Source of the DNA: Chalara sp. BL73
Taxonomy: Eukaryota > Ascomycota > Leotiomycetes > Helotiales
Reading direction: 5' to 3'
Length of the DNA stretch: 64,000 bases
Assembly (NCBI GenBank): GCA_918026815.1
Contig: CAKJVC010000182.1
Span: forward strand, 434,001-498,000
The notes under the pieces are model-generated. The model was not told the origin of the DNA. It was given only the letters and a program-made list of their open reading frames with translations, and ran no database searches. The translations under genes were made by a program, and so were the position numbers. Below are positions 37,899 through 50,534 of the stretch, piece after piece; position 1 is the first letter of the stretch, and every line of letters begins with the position of its first letter.

Positions 37899-40800
37899 AT
37901 GAACGGACAAGCTCCCCAACAGCCCCCCGGCTTCGAACACAACGAGCAGATGGAAGAGCATGCACGGCAACGTGCTTTACAGCAACAGAGGCAAGACCTT
38001 GAGGCGCAGAGAGATCGTGACCGAGAATATGGAGAACGACAAGAAAGGGACCGACAGCAGAGAGAGCAATATGGTGGACCTCCACCCCATCAGAATAACA
38101 CTGGTTCGATCACGATCCATCAACCTGTAGCATCTCGTTTGCCAGGCGCTATACATAGCCCGGGTGGTCTCCTTGCGAATCATGGCGGTCCTCCTCCTTC
38201 TGTACCATTGGGTGCTCCTAGTGGTCCCGGAAATGCTTTTGGCGGTCCTTTACACAACGAATCGAGTCGCGCGCTGCAGCACAATACGCAATCAACAGCC
38301 AGCCAGCTACAACAAGGGCATAGTTTTGGAGGACCAAATATTTTGAACCATAATGCAGCTCCACCTAGCGTTCCTCATGGGCCTTCAAGCGTAGCTGGAT
38401 TAGCTTTTGGCGCCTCTTTACAACAGCAACAGCAGCAAGAGGCCTTGAGATCACTCCCTTTTGGACCTCCTGCCACTCCTGTCCATCAGATGCCAGGTGC
38501 ACCAGCGATGGGACAAGGTGGTCAGCAACCTATTCTGAATGTAAGTCGAGCATGATGTAATATTTGAGTACCGCGGAACCATTTGCTCTGCTGCTCGGAT
38601 TGTGAGCCGCATATGAAATTATGCTATCGCGATCTAGAATGTTTGAAGAAACGATGCGTCCTTCGTGCGCATGACTCCTGTCTTCTCTTAAAGTGCTTTG
38701 AAGAACTCCCCAGGCACAAAAAGCTAACACGTAGACGTAGGATGCACTTAGTTATCTTGACCAAGTAAAAGTTCAATTTGTTGATCAACCAGATGTTTAT
38801 AACAGATTCCTTGACATCATGAAGGACTTCAAGAGCCAAGCGTAAGTCGAGCGTCTCCCATTTTGTTCAGATTATTTGACGATATTATTTGCCGGTGATA
38901 ATGAAGCTGACTTTCCCAGTATTGATACTCCTGGAGTAATCAACAGAGTTTCTGAACTATTCGCTGGTCATCCCAATCTCATCCAAGGCTTCAACACTTT
39001 CCTACCTCCCGGATATCGCATCGAGTGTGGCACTGGAAGTGATCCAAACACAATACGAGTTACAACTCCTATGGGCACAACCATACAATCTATGTCTGGT
39101 GGAGCTGGTGCTGGTGGACCTTTCATGCAACACCATCAACGTCCAGGAGGCTGGCAACAGATAAACAGTATCGAAAGTCCAGAGGCAGTTTTCAGCCCTC
39201 AGAATCAAAATAGCGGTCCTGCTTACAGTCAACTTCAGAATCAGGCATCTTATGAAGCACAACAAGCAGCAGCAGCAGCAGCGCACCAGCAACAGCAAAG
39301 AGGCGTGAACCAGCTTACCAACGCTGTTGCAACTCTGGGAGGCCCGAGAAACGCACAAACTCCTGTTCCAATGAATGGTAGTGATTTGCAAGCTGGAAAT
39401 GAGAAAAGAGGCCCTGTCGAGTTTAATCATGCCATTAGTTATGTGAACAAGATTAAGGTGAGAATTTCCCATGCTGCTGTTTCTGGTATTGTGCGCCAAG
39501 CGCCTATTGCCCGCCTGGCTATATATGTGTATTCACCTTTAGTTCGCTTTATTCACCTTTGAGCTGGGAAAGGCTAACAAATTATCCAAAGAATCGCTTT
39601 CAAGACCGACCTGAAATTTACAAGAACTTCCTTGAAATCCTGCAAACTTATCAACGAGAATCGAAACCAATACAAGACGTTTACGCCCAGGTTACGAAGC
39701 TTTTCGATAGCGCTCCTGATCTCCTAGAGGATTTCAAGCAATTCCTCCCTGAATCTGCTGCACAAGCAAAGGCAGCTGCAGCAGTACGTTAATCTGTTGA
39801 TATCCTGAAGCTGTAACTAACATTTATCTAGGCAAAGGCTGCAGAGGAAGTTGCAGCGATGGCTGGCAACGCCCAAACTCCACAAGCCTCTCACAGAACT
39901 GGTGGTGGCATGCCTCCAGTGGGTAACTTCGCTGTTCCTGCTAGCACTGGCAAGGAGAACAAGAAACGTCCCCGAGGCAATGCCCCAAATGCTGCAGGAA
40001 CCAACGCAGAAAGCTCGAGACCTATTATCGGCGCAAAGGTATGTGAAGGTTTTTTTTAAAAAATTCTCAAGGGACAATCGCTGGCGACAGACTGAATTGT
40101 AGACCGGTTAATCGCCGGAAGCTTCGGCCTCGTCAGATACCAAGCTTGAGCTTGCAAATATCCATGTATCTTCTCGCTGCTCTCGACTGCCTACATTTAC
40201 GGCCGTTCACGATATTGGCACATGCATTTTTCCTTCTCGACTTCGTGTCCAACCATATGAGGACACACTATACAGTACTAATTATGATTTTGTAGAGAGC
40301 GAAACTCAGTCATAAGCCAAATGGTGGTGATGCCCTCGAAGTATCACCAACCTTGACACCTATCGTCCCCGAACCACTTGCTCCAACAACTTCCTCAGGT
40401 GCCAACCAAGATGAACTGGCATTCTTTGATCGGGTAAAAAAGTTTATTGCCAACAAAACCGTCATGAACGAGTTCCTCAAGCTCTGCAATCTTTTTTCAC
40501 AAGATCTCATCGACCGCAATGTTCTGGTTTCTAAAGTTAGTGGTTTTATCGGCGGCAATCCTGATTTGATGCAGTACTTTAAGACCCTGGTTGCTTATGA
40601 TGGAGAGGAGGAAGTCGTTGATAATACGCCAAAGGTACCATCTGGCAAAGTATCTCTGAGCAACTGTAGAGCACTTGGGCCAAGTTATAGACTTCTTCCA
40701 ACTAGGGTAAACCCCCACTCCTTTCTTCTTCCTTAAATTTAATTGGTCTAGGCGGTGAAGTCCCGCTTTTATAACGATACATTGGATTTTGGCTTGCTAA

Positions 40801-43575
40801 CGATAATTAGGAGAGAATGAAGCCTTGTAGCGGTCGTGATGAAATGTGCCAAGCAGTCTTGAACGATAATTGGGCTTCGCATCCAACCTGGGCTTCTGAG
40901 GACTCAGGCTTTGTAGCGCATCGCAAAAACATCTTCGAGGAGAGTCTTCATCGTATTGAAGAAGAGCGTCACGATTATGATTTTAATATCGAAGCTAATG
41001 CTAAGGTCATTCAACTACTTGAGCCTTACGCCCAACAAATCCTTGCCCTGAGTGCAGTAGAGAGGGCAGGTTATCGCCTCCAACCTGGTTTGGGTGGCAG
41101 TAGCACAACAATTTACAAGCGTGTTTTGAAGAAGGTCTATGGAGACCAAGGCCCGAAAGTTTGCGAGGACCTCTTCAGAGATCCATGTGCTGTACTGCCG
41201 GTTGTTCTAGCTCGATTGAAGCAGAAAGATGAAGAGTGGCGTTTCACACAAGTAAGTTGGCAAACGTCCATCACCTGAAGATTGATACCTAACCAGTAAC
41301 TAGCGTGAATGGGACAAGGTCTGGCATGCTCAGACTCAAAACATGTACCTGAAAAGCCTCGACCATATGGGAATCCAGGCCAAGTCAGCAGACAAGAAAA
41401 ATTTCAGTACAAAACATTTGATTGACGCCATAAAGACCAAGTACGAAGAGCAAAGAAAACAATCAAAAAAACCACATCCTCAAGCGATTCAGTTTTCATT
41501 CGAGTTTAAGGATCAAGATGTAATTCTAGACGTGCTCTATTTCATGACACTCTTCGTCTACAACTCCAATCAGCATAATACCGCTGAACAACGGCGTATT
41601 GCGGATTTTTTCACAAGATTCGTCACTACCTTCTTTAGCATCCCACTAGAAGTCGCCATTGAGCGCACTAAAATGATTGACCGTGGAACACCAGACGAGG
41701 ACGAGGATTCGGTAGTCCCAGATGTGCCTAATGGCCGAGGAAAGAAAATCGCAAACGGCAAAAAGAACAATGATCTGCGTCGTGGCGTCTTGGATCGAGG
41801 TCGAAACGGCACCAAGGCCCGTGGCCAGAAGGAGGAGAGTGTTACCGGAAGTAAGGAATCTACACCTGATGTGGAATCTGTTGGTGAGGACGATCTTGGC
41901 GAAAGTGTCGACGATGCGATCAATTCTGAGGCCACTAATGACCGTTGGACTCGGTCTCACTTCGCGCCAACGGCTGCTAATGGGACAACACCACTTGATC
42001 CAGAGGAGCTCAAAGTCTCTCATGATGATCCACTCCCTCGAACGGATTGGAAGCTGTATAGCAATCAGACTATCTTCGTCTTCTTTTCTATCTTCCAGGC
42101 TTTATGCGAGCGCTTTAAAGAACTCAAGGACAGTGAAGATGAAGCCAAAGCTGGAGCTAAGCGCTTTACAGCTCATAAACCAGCCAGAGATATTGGTCTC
42201 ATAGATGATCGCAATGACCAATATTGGATTATTGATAAGTCTAGCTCCTACTATGCGAAAACTCTAGAACTCGTTGAGGACCTCGTTGCAGGAGACCTCG
42301 AAGAGGCCAAATATCAGGACATTCTCCGGCACTACTACCTCCAGAAGGGTTGGAAGCTATACACAGTTGCAGATAATCTCAAGCAGCTATGCAAACTTGG
42401 CGCTACATGCTCATCAGCTGATGGGAAGGAAAAGACCGTCGAGCTTCTTGAACTCTTCTGGCGTGATAGAGAATTGGATGAAGCGTCAGTGAATGACGAT
42501 TTGAGGGTTCGCAGACAAGCCGATAAGTATATTAAAGAGGGCGAAATGTTTGTGATTAATTGGGTATGTCACATGAGAATGCTATGAAGAGTTTCGCTAA
42601 CAGATTTTAGTCACCGGCTAACAAGGCTGCAACGATACGATGGCTACAAAAGTTTGAACCAACATATGACCAAGCGGGTCTTAATAAGATGGGTGAGTCG
42701 ATATTGGAGGATTACTCGTCAGCTGAGTCTCAAGCTACTGAGCCAGACCAAGCTTCATACCTTGAGCCAGATTTTTGAGAGGCGGACTCAGCTGACAAGC
42801 ATATCCATGGACTTCACGTTTGTTCTTAGAGCTTATCTAGGGAGAAAATTACTCCTTTGGAGTGGTGTTCTCCCGAGATATAGTATGATTTTTTTTTCAC
42901 CTGAGCTCCTCCATTACCTTTACAGAATTGGAATGTGCCAAGGGCATTTTCCATTTCAAGCTAGGAGAATATTCGCTATTAGAGCTCTGTCGTATTCTCT
43001 TGAAAGAAAATTTTGCCTGCTAGGATAAATTTTCTTCCGAGTAGAATCATGCAATCAATTTAGTATCTGTATTTGCGTTGACAGTGATGCCGTGTGTAAT
43101 ATTTACTGACTGATACAAAGATGCATGGAAATATTATGTCTCCTCATACTTCCACGTGGAACCAACAGAAGGCGTTAACCGCAACGCTATCCGTAATCCA
43201 GTATTGGCGCGCAACCAAAAGATATGGGATGCTGAGTCAGAAGACGGATCTGGGTCTCGCGAGCCGGTCAGCTTCAAAGAAGGCCTAGGAGCGAAGATCT
43301 GTGTCAACACTTACAAGCTGTTCTACGATCAGAACACCAGCGATTGGTTCGTGTATACGGATAAGCCATTCGAAGGTGCGAGAGAACGTCTGCAGAAGGT
43401 TGAGGATGCAAGGAACCAGAGATTCAGGGAGAAGTTCGTAATGAACAGTAGCTGGATGAAGGATATGACGCACGATCAGGTGCAGCAGGCGACCGCGGAC
43501 TTCAAGAAATGGATGGATGAGGGCATCATCCCGGGATCTGCACCAGCTGCTGAGCAAGTTGCTGCTTCGGCGTAG
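37899..43575 (+). CDS. SIN3: Transcriptional corepressor Sin3
   Basis: Sin3 is the scaffold of the Rpd3 histone deacetylase complex in the nucleus. Exons are 37899-38540, 38741-38841, 38920-39457, 39592-39783, 39832-40038, 40296-40706, 40811-41251, 41304-42563, 42611-42692 and 43121-43575, giving 1442 residues. After a Gln/Pro/Gly-rich N-terminus come three paired amphipathic helix domains: PAH1 ([13 protein letters not shown], about 215-285), PAH2 ([15 protein letters not shown], about 413-490) and PAH3 ([14 protein letters not shown], about 605-670). The HDAC-interaction domain follows ([19 protein letters not shown], about 690-800), with the Sin3 C-terminal region to the end. The last intron (42693-43120, 428 nt) is far longer than the others. 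The protein is a single-copy housekeeping regulator in most ascomycetes. Confidence 0.96.
39265..39282 (+). repeat. CAG repeat inside SIN3
   Basis: A run of CAG/GCA units codes for a short Ala stretch followed by Gln-rich residues between PAH1 and PAH2, in a part of Sin3 that is normally disordered. Confidence 0.85.
42718..42796. repeat. 12-bp inverted repeat in the last SIN3 intron
   Basis: GTCAGCTGAGTC at 42718-42729 is exactly complementary to GACTCAGCTGAC at 42785-42796, with a 55-nt loop between. It could fold as a hairpin in the transcript. It sits in the oversized last intron. Confidence 0.8.
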
Positions 43576-44623
43576 AGGATTATCCTCACCTGCTTCTTTC
43601 GACATCTATCTCTCACTAACTTGGCCGCTCATCGATGTCAACAAACCCGCGTTTCTTATCGTCCTTGACCACGTACTTACCGCCTTTTTCTCCTTTCATA
43701 CTTGCCTAAGGCGGCCAACTATTACACGGCGCAGATGGACCTCACGACGTATACGACCTTTGGTGGAACTATTGGGAATGCGTCGCGCCGCCCGAACCTA
43801 ATCAGGGGGGACGGGTGGGTTATCAAGGAAATTGCTTTTAATTCTTTTCTCGTACTATGCTTATAGGTTAGCCCTGTAGGATATTTCAATTTGCGTGGCT
43901 TTCGGTTCGAAATGTTGATTGTATTATAGAGGAATAGAATCCCTCGTTGCCATAAAATTCTCACACACACTTTAAGCATGTATCTGTTCGTGGGCGGGTT
44001 ACGCGTCAAGCGATAGCACGATTTTAGACTGTGATTAACACGACTTGGGTGCCCTTTTAAACCTAGAAGGACCATCAGTGCTTTAGGAGCTGCTAACTAC
44101 TACCTCCATCTTCAAACCTTCTCCTTGTACCATAACGAAATTTTGCTCTTGGATGAGAGATCTTACTCTTCATTGGCTTCCAATACTATCTATACCTTCG
44201 TACCAGGCGTTTGGCAAACGAGGTCTTCATTTTCCATTGCTCCTTTCCTGCGTATATTATACGAGTTTCCACGCGCATTTCACTGCATGAACTTTTGGGT
44301 GAAGGGGGGGGAGGGGTTGGTTGGTGGTTTGCCTTGTGTGTAACCATAGCTATTGTGTAAACAAGGATGGGCGGATGGTCGAAAGCTGATTTCATGCGAT
44401 GGGGCCTGGAAAGCTTGAAAGACGTGCTTTGGATGTTGAACTTTTTAAGCGTAATATCAACACATGTAACTGCGTCATCCTTAAAAATGGTATGGAAGGT
44501 ACGAGCAAGACTTTTTCATTGCACGCCTATCTATCCCTCCGCCCTCACCTAATAACGCCACGTATGCACTATGTTACAACCAGTTTATATATACAAGAAG
44601 TCTTTCGTCCCTTCTCTTGATAA
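43576..44623. other. Convergent 3' spacer SIN3 / Cdc1-like gene
   Basis: This 1.05-kb stretch lies between two genes ending towards each other. No supported frame was found. It contains a short G run near 44306 and should hold both polyadenylation regions. Confidence 0.5.
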
Positions 44624-46787
44624 TCATCCAAAATATACCAAATATAGATATACCGTTAGCGCAACCCATCCGACGCGCCACAAGCTCGTCCACATCTCTT
44701 TCCATACCAATGCGCCACCTGTTAATGGCCTTCGCTTCTTCTCTGCTTCTTCCCCAAAGCTTCTGAGGCTGTATTTATCTTCCTCCTTCTTATCGCTCCA
44801 TGCATTGTGCGCATGGTTTATGAGCGGTGGCTGGGCTTGCGGGGAGTAGGCGTATCCGTTTACCGGAGACACGCTGCGGGTGCGGGATGCGGTGGTTCGT
44901 GGCGCGAGGCCAGGGGCTGAGGTTGTAGAAGACGTGGAGGAGTTTGAGGAGTGCGAATCTTGCGATAGGGAGGAGTGGCGCTTGAAGTCTTTTGCAGAGG
45001 TGGGGAGAAGCGGAGTTGGTTCGGAAGTTGTGTAGGGGTTGGAGAATGGCGTTAGGTTTAGGATAGGAGTCAGCATGGCGCGAATACTGATTGTGAGGAT
45101 GGTAATGACAATCAGAAAGCCGTAGCGCATGAATATACCTAGCTGGTCGGGCTGTAGACATAGGTGTGTCTCTACAGTCATAGCCGTCTGACTTCCTGCT
45201 CCATGGCCAGTGGGAGCGGAATGTAGTAGTTCTCCGTTAGGACCAACAGGATTCCACATGCTAAGCATAACAAACCCTGGCCGGCGAACACCCATGGCCC
45301 AGCTTATGCTCTTAACAGTTATTTCTCTCGCATTATTTTTATTCTCTGGATGCACGATCTCGCAGTAATCGTGGTCATCGCCTGAAAAGACGAGTCCAAC
45401 ATTACCAACCGCTGATACAAGTTTCACAGAATGATCTTCAGTGAGAACGTTCTGATATTGGTAGCCGCCTGAAATGGAGATCGCATTCCTATGGTCTGGA
45501 AAGACCGGGGTGAATTGCCCCTTTGGTGGAGTGGCTGGTGGCCAGTGTTCGCGCTTTGGACCACAAGGTGTACCTGGCTTTCGGTATAGAGGGACGTGTG
45601 TGAGCAAAATCGTGGGAAACTCAGCTGTTCCTTTTCCAGGGTCCATTGTTGGAATTTTTTGGTAGTTGGCCGTCGCCGCTTCTTCCACGATATGGCTATA
45701 CCGGAAATCATTGTCCACCTGATTCTGGAATCTCAGTTCGCGAGCAACGGCCTTTCTCTTAAGAGCTTGCACTTCCTGAAGAAAGTTTTCGACTGGTCGA
45801 ACAAGTTCCTCTGTAGCATGCGGCAAGCCTCCAGCGCTTAAAGATACAGAATCCACCGAGACAAATGTGTGATTCGCAATCACATCAACTCTGTTTCCCT
45901 GTCCGAAATATGTCTCGAATCTGTTCCGTATAGGAATCTTGATTTTATCGCCGAATCCCAAGTCATGATTCCCAGGTAGACTGGATATGATCTTCCGTCC
46001 TCTTTGCCCAACCCCTGGTTCCGCACCTGCTAAGTCCCAGAATTTGTAAAATATCCTTCCAAATCTGTCATATTCATGCAACCAAAAATCTTCCCCATAC
46101 CTCTTGCCCCAGGTCTTCAGATATGCTGCTTCGCCGGACGGTCGTTGGCCATTCGCCCATGCAGGATCCACCGTATTCCCATGCGCCGTCTTCCACTCTC
46201 TCCCACCATCGAAAAGATCCCCTAGAAAGAAAACTGTGTCTGGGTGCAGCTGCTTCTGCAGTTGAATATAATTTCGCTTCAGATAATTATCCGTGTGCCA
46301 GAACGTGAATGTGGACAGTGGCCATGGCCGTCCCGGGTAGCTATGCGGATCTATCAGCTGGGGATCTGCGAGGAAGATTAAATGATGTGGTGTTGCGTCT
46401 CTGGGCTGTGATTCCGGTATATTAGTCATTATTTCCTTTCCTGCATCCATAAAATGCCATCAAACTCACCCATTTCTCCCACTTTCCCCACTTACACTCC
46501 GCGATACTGTTCTCAAACACCCATCTCTCGCCCCATAGCAAAAGTAGTGTCCAGAACGTGATGAACAGATTTGGCAAATTCAACAACCTCTTCATGCTCC
46601 AGCTCTGCTGCACATGTCTAAGTGCTTTCGGTACTTTCGATGGCGACGTCGATATAGGATTGAAGATCTGTCGGTCCCATAATCTTTGTAATTGTACAGC
46701 AACACCGCTTGGGAGAGCCGCCACGAGGCGTGAGAAGAAAGATGCATTACTGCGCAAGGAGCGTTCTTTGGGATAATACGTCGTCAT
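44624..46787 (-). CDS. Cdc1/Ted1-type metallophosphoesterase (GPI-anchor remodelling)
   Basis: Yeast Cdc1 and Ted1 are manganese-dependent ER phosphodiesterases that remove ethanolamine phosphate from GPI-anchor mannoses. Minus-strand exons are 46787-46470 and 46405-44624, giving 699 residues, longer than the yeast proteins because of a Ser-rich C-terminal tail. Metal-binding motifs appear in order: FLADPQLID, FLGDLFDGGREW, LPGNHDLGF, LLTHVPLYR and FSGDDHDYCE. One membrane segment lies near the N-terminus (LFITFWTLLLLWG, about 80-100), and others lie towards the C-terminus (GFLIVITILTISIRAM, and the final VGWVALTVYLYLVYFG), so the catalytic part is probably lumenal. Whether it is the Cdc1 or the Ted1 counterpart cannot be settled by eye. 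Confidence 0.92.
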
Positions 46788-47490
46788 GCTGGACCACGCA
46801 TTGCCTTCCGTGACTGCAAGAGAATGCGTCGGTATTATGTTATCGTTTGTTGATACATGGACAGAAAGGCGAACCACTGCGGATGGAAAGGAGAAACTCG
46901 TTTGCTCAATTGAAGTGAAGTCTGGCCTGGCCACATGCCCATGGGTCTTGGCGGACCAACAGAGCGGCCCGACCAAATTAGCTGATATCCCTTGAAAATA
47001 GACCAGAGATTCTCTAGCCAAGATATAATTATACGAAATTTTGATGCACGAAGTCACAGCAAGCATTGAAGGACACAGATGGGTGTTTGGTAGTGCATAT
47101 TTTTCGTATCTCCTTATAAATTGAAGTGACGCTATCGAGTCACAGCCAAGCCACGGAGCACCACTAGTTGCGAATGATCTATGTCATGGAATAATACTAA
47201 TATTCTATTCGATTACGAGGATATCCATGATATGGAAGTACCCTTAGATATTATGAAAATTGTATATTCGTCCAAGGTCACGATTCGGAAAGTAGCAAAG
47301 TACCAGCTTACATCTTTGGAAAGTCATAAACCTTAATATCGTTTGGTCTATTTTCCAAGTTCTGAAGTACACCCAAGGGAAAGACATATTAGCCGTCGGA
47401 AATAGATACACAGAAGAAACTCCAAAGACCCCGGAAATTCCAGTGAGCCGGCTAGCACCAGCATGTGTATGCAAGTGTCCGATCTAATCC
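46788..47490. other. Spacer between tandem minus-strand genes
   Basis: This 703-bp stretch holds the Cdc1-like promoter and the GH3 3' region. Only a 76-codon minus-strand frame without recognisable features was seen. Confidence 0.45.
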
Positions 47491-50400
47491 TTAAGCGATC
47501 CAAGTAAACGACTCCTGAACCTCAAATGAAATTGTTTCCCTAGCAATTAGATTAGCTTTATGGAATCTGCAGCATCATGAATCCAGAAACATACCTGATA
47601 TCTATAGACGAAGCACCAATTAATACCTGGAAAACTCCCTCCTCTGCAATCCATGCCGGAATATCGGTATCGTAGTAGCCAATGGAGTACTTATCCAATA
47701 TGAGTGTAGCGTTCTTCGTTTCGCCTACTTTGACAAAGACTTTGTCGAATGCTGCTAGTTCCTTTACTGGTCTTGGTAACCGTGACTTCTCATCGTGAAT
47801 GTATGCCTGTACGATCTCAGAACCATCAAGGTTGCCACTGTTCGTGATAGGTAGCGTAAGAGTGATTGTTCCAGCTTCTGGGAGTGTTGGCGCGCTGATT
47901 GTTGGCGTGCCGTATGTGAAGGTTGTGTAAGATAAACCATGGCCAAAGGCCCAAAGTGGTTCGATGCCTAGTCTCTCATAATGTCGGTATCCGATGTAAA
48001 GTCCCTCACCATAAACGACTTTCAGGTTCTCACCCGGCCAATTGTGGTAGGTTGGGTTGTCTTCAAGTCTTTTGGGGAATGTTGTCTAGAAGTTGGTTAG
48101 AAGGTGTCAGTTAAGGGGAAAGTTGAACTAACAGGAAGTTTACCACTCGGGTTTGCAAATCCAAAAAGCACATCGGCCAAGGCATTCCCGGCTTCTTGAC
48201 CCTGATACCAGGCTTGTATTATCGCAGGCACACGTTCTGCCCAAGGCATGGTGACAGGCGATCCTGACTGATTTACCACGATTGTATTCGGATTTGCGCT
48301 CAACACTGCCTCGATCAGACGATCCTGGCTGCCATTTGATGGAAGGTCCATCGTCTTGCGATCATATCCTTCGGACTCCCATTCCTTATCAAGACCAACA
48401 ATAATAACCGCAACATCTGCAGCCTTAGCTGCATCGACTGCTTGCTGAAGATAATCTACCTTATCTTCCTCTTTATAACCAATACGGCAGCCTCCATATG
48501 CGTGCGTGACACCGGATTTCGCCATCTCCCGCTGTTGCTTTTTTAGAGGACGTATTTCGTTCGTCGTTTCGGCCACTAGTTCAACGGGCTTGCCTGCTTC
48601 ACACTGTAGATCAAACAGAACATCTACAGAATTGTCGAACATTGCCTCTCCTTGCTCAGTCCAGTCCCAGCAATCGACCATGACCTTTCCGTCAACAAGT
48701 AACCTTCCAGGACCAACACTTGAGAAACTGAATGTATGTAACCCACTGGTTACTGGAGTTATGAAAGTTCTGGCTTGGACGGACCACGGTCTAATAGCAC
48801 CAGTCTCTGGTTCATTGGCAACTTCCTTTGGCACTGAATCCCAGAGAAAGAGATCTGTATTCGCTCTTCTTTGGACAACAGCTGGTATTCCCTCAAATTT
48901 GTCACCGGCAAAGAATTCCAATATGACACCGGGCTCTCCAGAGGCTGTTGTACAGTAATCTGCCGCCAGTGGAAGCCATTTGAACGTATGGCAACCCATG
49001 GCATAAGTTACCTCCTTTCCAGGAACCGCTTTAATGCTTTCCAGAGGTAGAGTATTGTAGTAAGGATTGAGGCTCGCACTGCCTCCGCCTCCAGCAATTG
49101 CTCTGTTAGCGTTTGGGCCAATCACGGCAATCTTGGTTTGCGATGGCTTAATTGGCAGTACTGCCCCTTCGTTCTTTAGCAGAGTCAAACCTTCTGCACC
49201 CGCATCTCGGATTAATTTGCGTGTCTCAGATCGATCATCCTCTATTTCACCTAGTTCAGCTGATATGTCTGAGCCCCGTGTTCGCTCAACCAGATATAAC
49301 ACATTTGCGGCAGCTGTCTCTATAGCCTGCTTGCTAACGAATTTGTGGACTCCATTTTCTTCAATACCCTCAGTCAAAGCTTTGATCAGCTTTTCTCCAC
49401 GCCACTTTGATGAAACAGGCATTTCAAGGTCACAGCCAGCTTCAAGAGCCTCGATGATTGAGTTGGTTCCGCCCCAGTCCGACATAACTAGTCTACACAC
49501 CTTTAGCAGAAGTGGTTTACAAAACAATAAATATTACCTTACCCGTCATAATTCCACTCTCCTCGCAGGATATCCTTTAGTGTGTGATTATTCATGTCTG
49601 CATGAACACCATTAACTAAGTTGTAGGACGACATTAATGCCCATGGATTTGCCTCTCGAATCGCAATCTCAAAAGGCCGAAGATAAAGCTCTCTTAGAGG
49701 ACGTTCTTGTATTATTGAATCGATAGTGAGTCTGTGGGTTTCTTGCTCATTGCCAACATAATCTTATAACGATGATCAGTACAGGTCAGGTGATCACAAC
49801 CCTAACGGAAAGCACTTACGTTTTATTGTTGCTGCCACACCTTGACCTTGAAGGCCCTTGATATAAGATGCAGCCAGTTTACCTGTCAAATACGGGTCTT
49901 CTGAGTATGACTCGAAGTTTCTACCCCCCAACGGACCACGGTGCAGACAAACAGTGGGTGCCAGGAGGACGTGTGCGGATCTGGCTTTTACCTCTCCTGC
50001 AAGATGAGCTCCAACCTGGAAAAGTATGTCCTTGTTCCATGTTGCAGCCAATGATATACCACAGGGAAACAAAGCCGCCTGATATTATTGTCAGAGAATT
50101 TATATGTGATGGATGTATGATATTAACCTTCGTTCCTCCTGTGAAGAGACCGCCACGGGCACCATTTGGTCCGTCCGAAGTTTTGAACGCTGGAATTCCC
50201 CTGGATGGGATTGACTTTGATCTCCAGAAGTCGGCGGCGACAAGGAGCGAGACCTGACACGAGTTATTAGTTAGATATATAATTGGAAGACAGACATAGG
50301 GTTGCGTACCTGTTCCTCAAGTGTCAGTGACGCAGCAAGGCTTCTAGCCTTCGCCTTGCCATCGACTTTGTTTAAAACAGCACTCCTTTTAGCTGGGCTG

Positions 50401-50534
50401 CCTGGTGGTGAAACTTCGGAGGCAGGTGTTGCACTCGTATCTGCACTCGACCGTTCTTCAGACGTGTCTTCCCCGTGGGGCGTGATATCATCCCAGACTG
50501 GTTCGCTCCGCTGGCTGTCTGGAGAGACTGACAT
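47491..50534 (-). CDS. GH3 beta-glucosidase with PA14 insert, no signal peptide
   Basis: GH3 beta-glucosidases release glucose from cellobiose and aryl or alkyl glucosides. Minus-strand exons are 50534-50310, 50253-50128, 50078-49820, 49762-49543, 49492-48133, 48085-47595 and 47539-47491, giving 909 residues. After a Ser/Pro/Glu-rich N-terminal leader comes the (beta/alpha)8 domain with TSDGPNGARGG, HYVGNEQETHR and the nucleophile Asp about 282 in VMSDWGG. The second domain begins TLLKNEGAVLPI. A PA14 domain (starting about residue 465, VILEFFAGDKFEG) is inserted in it, then LWAFGHGLSYTTF and a fibronectin III-like end. No signal peptide is visible, so the enzyme is probably intracellular, hydrolysing imported cellobiose or glycosides. 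One donor (GTTAAT, at 50127) is unusual but keeps frame. Confidence 0.94.
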
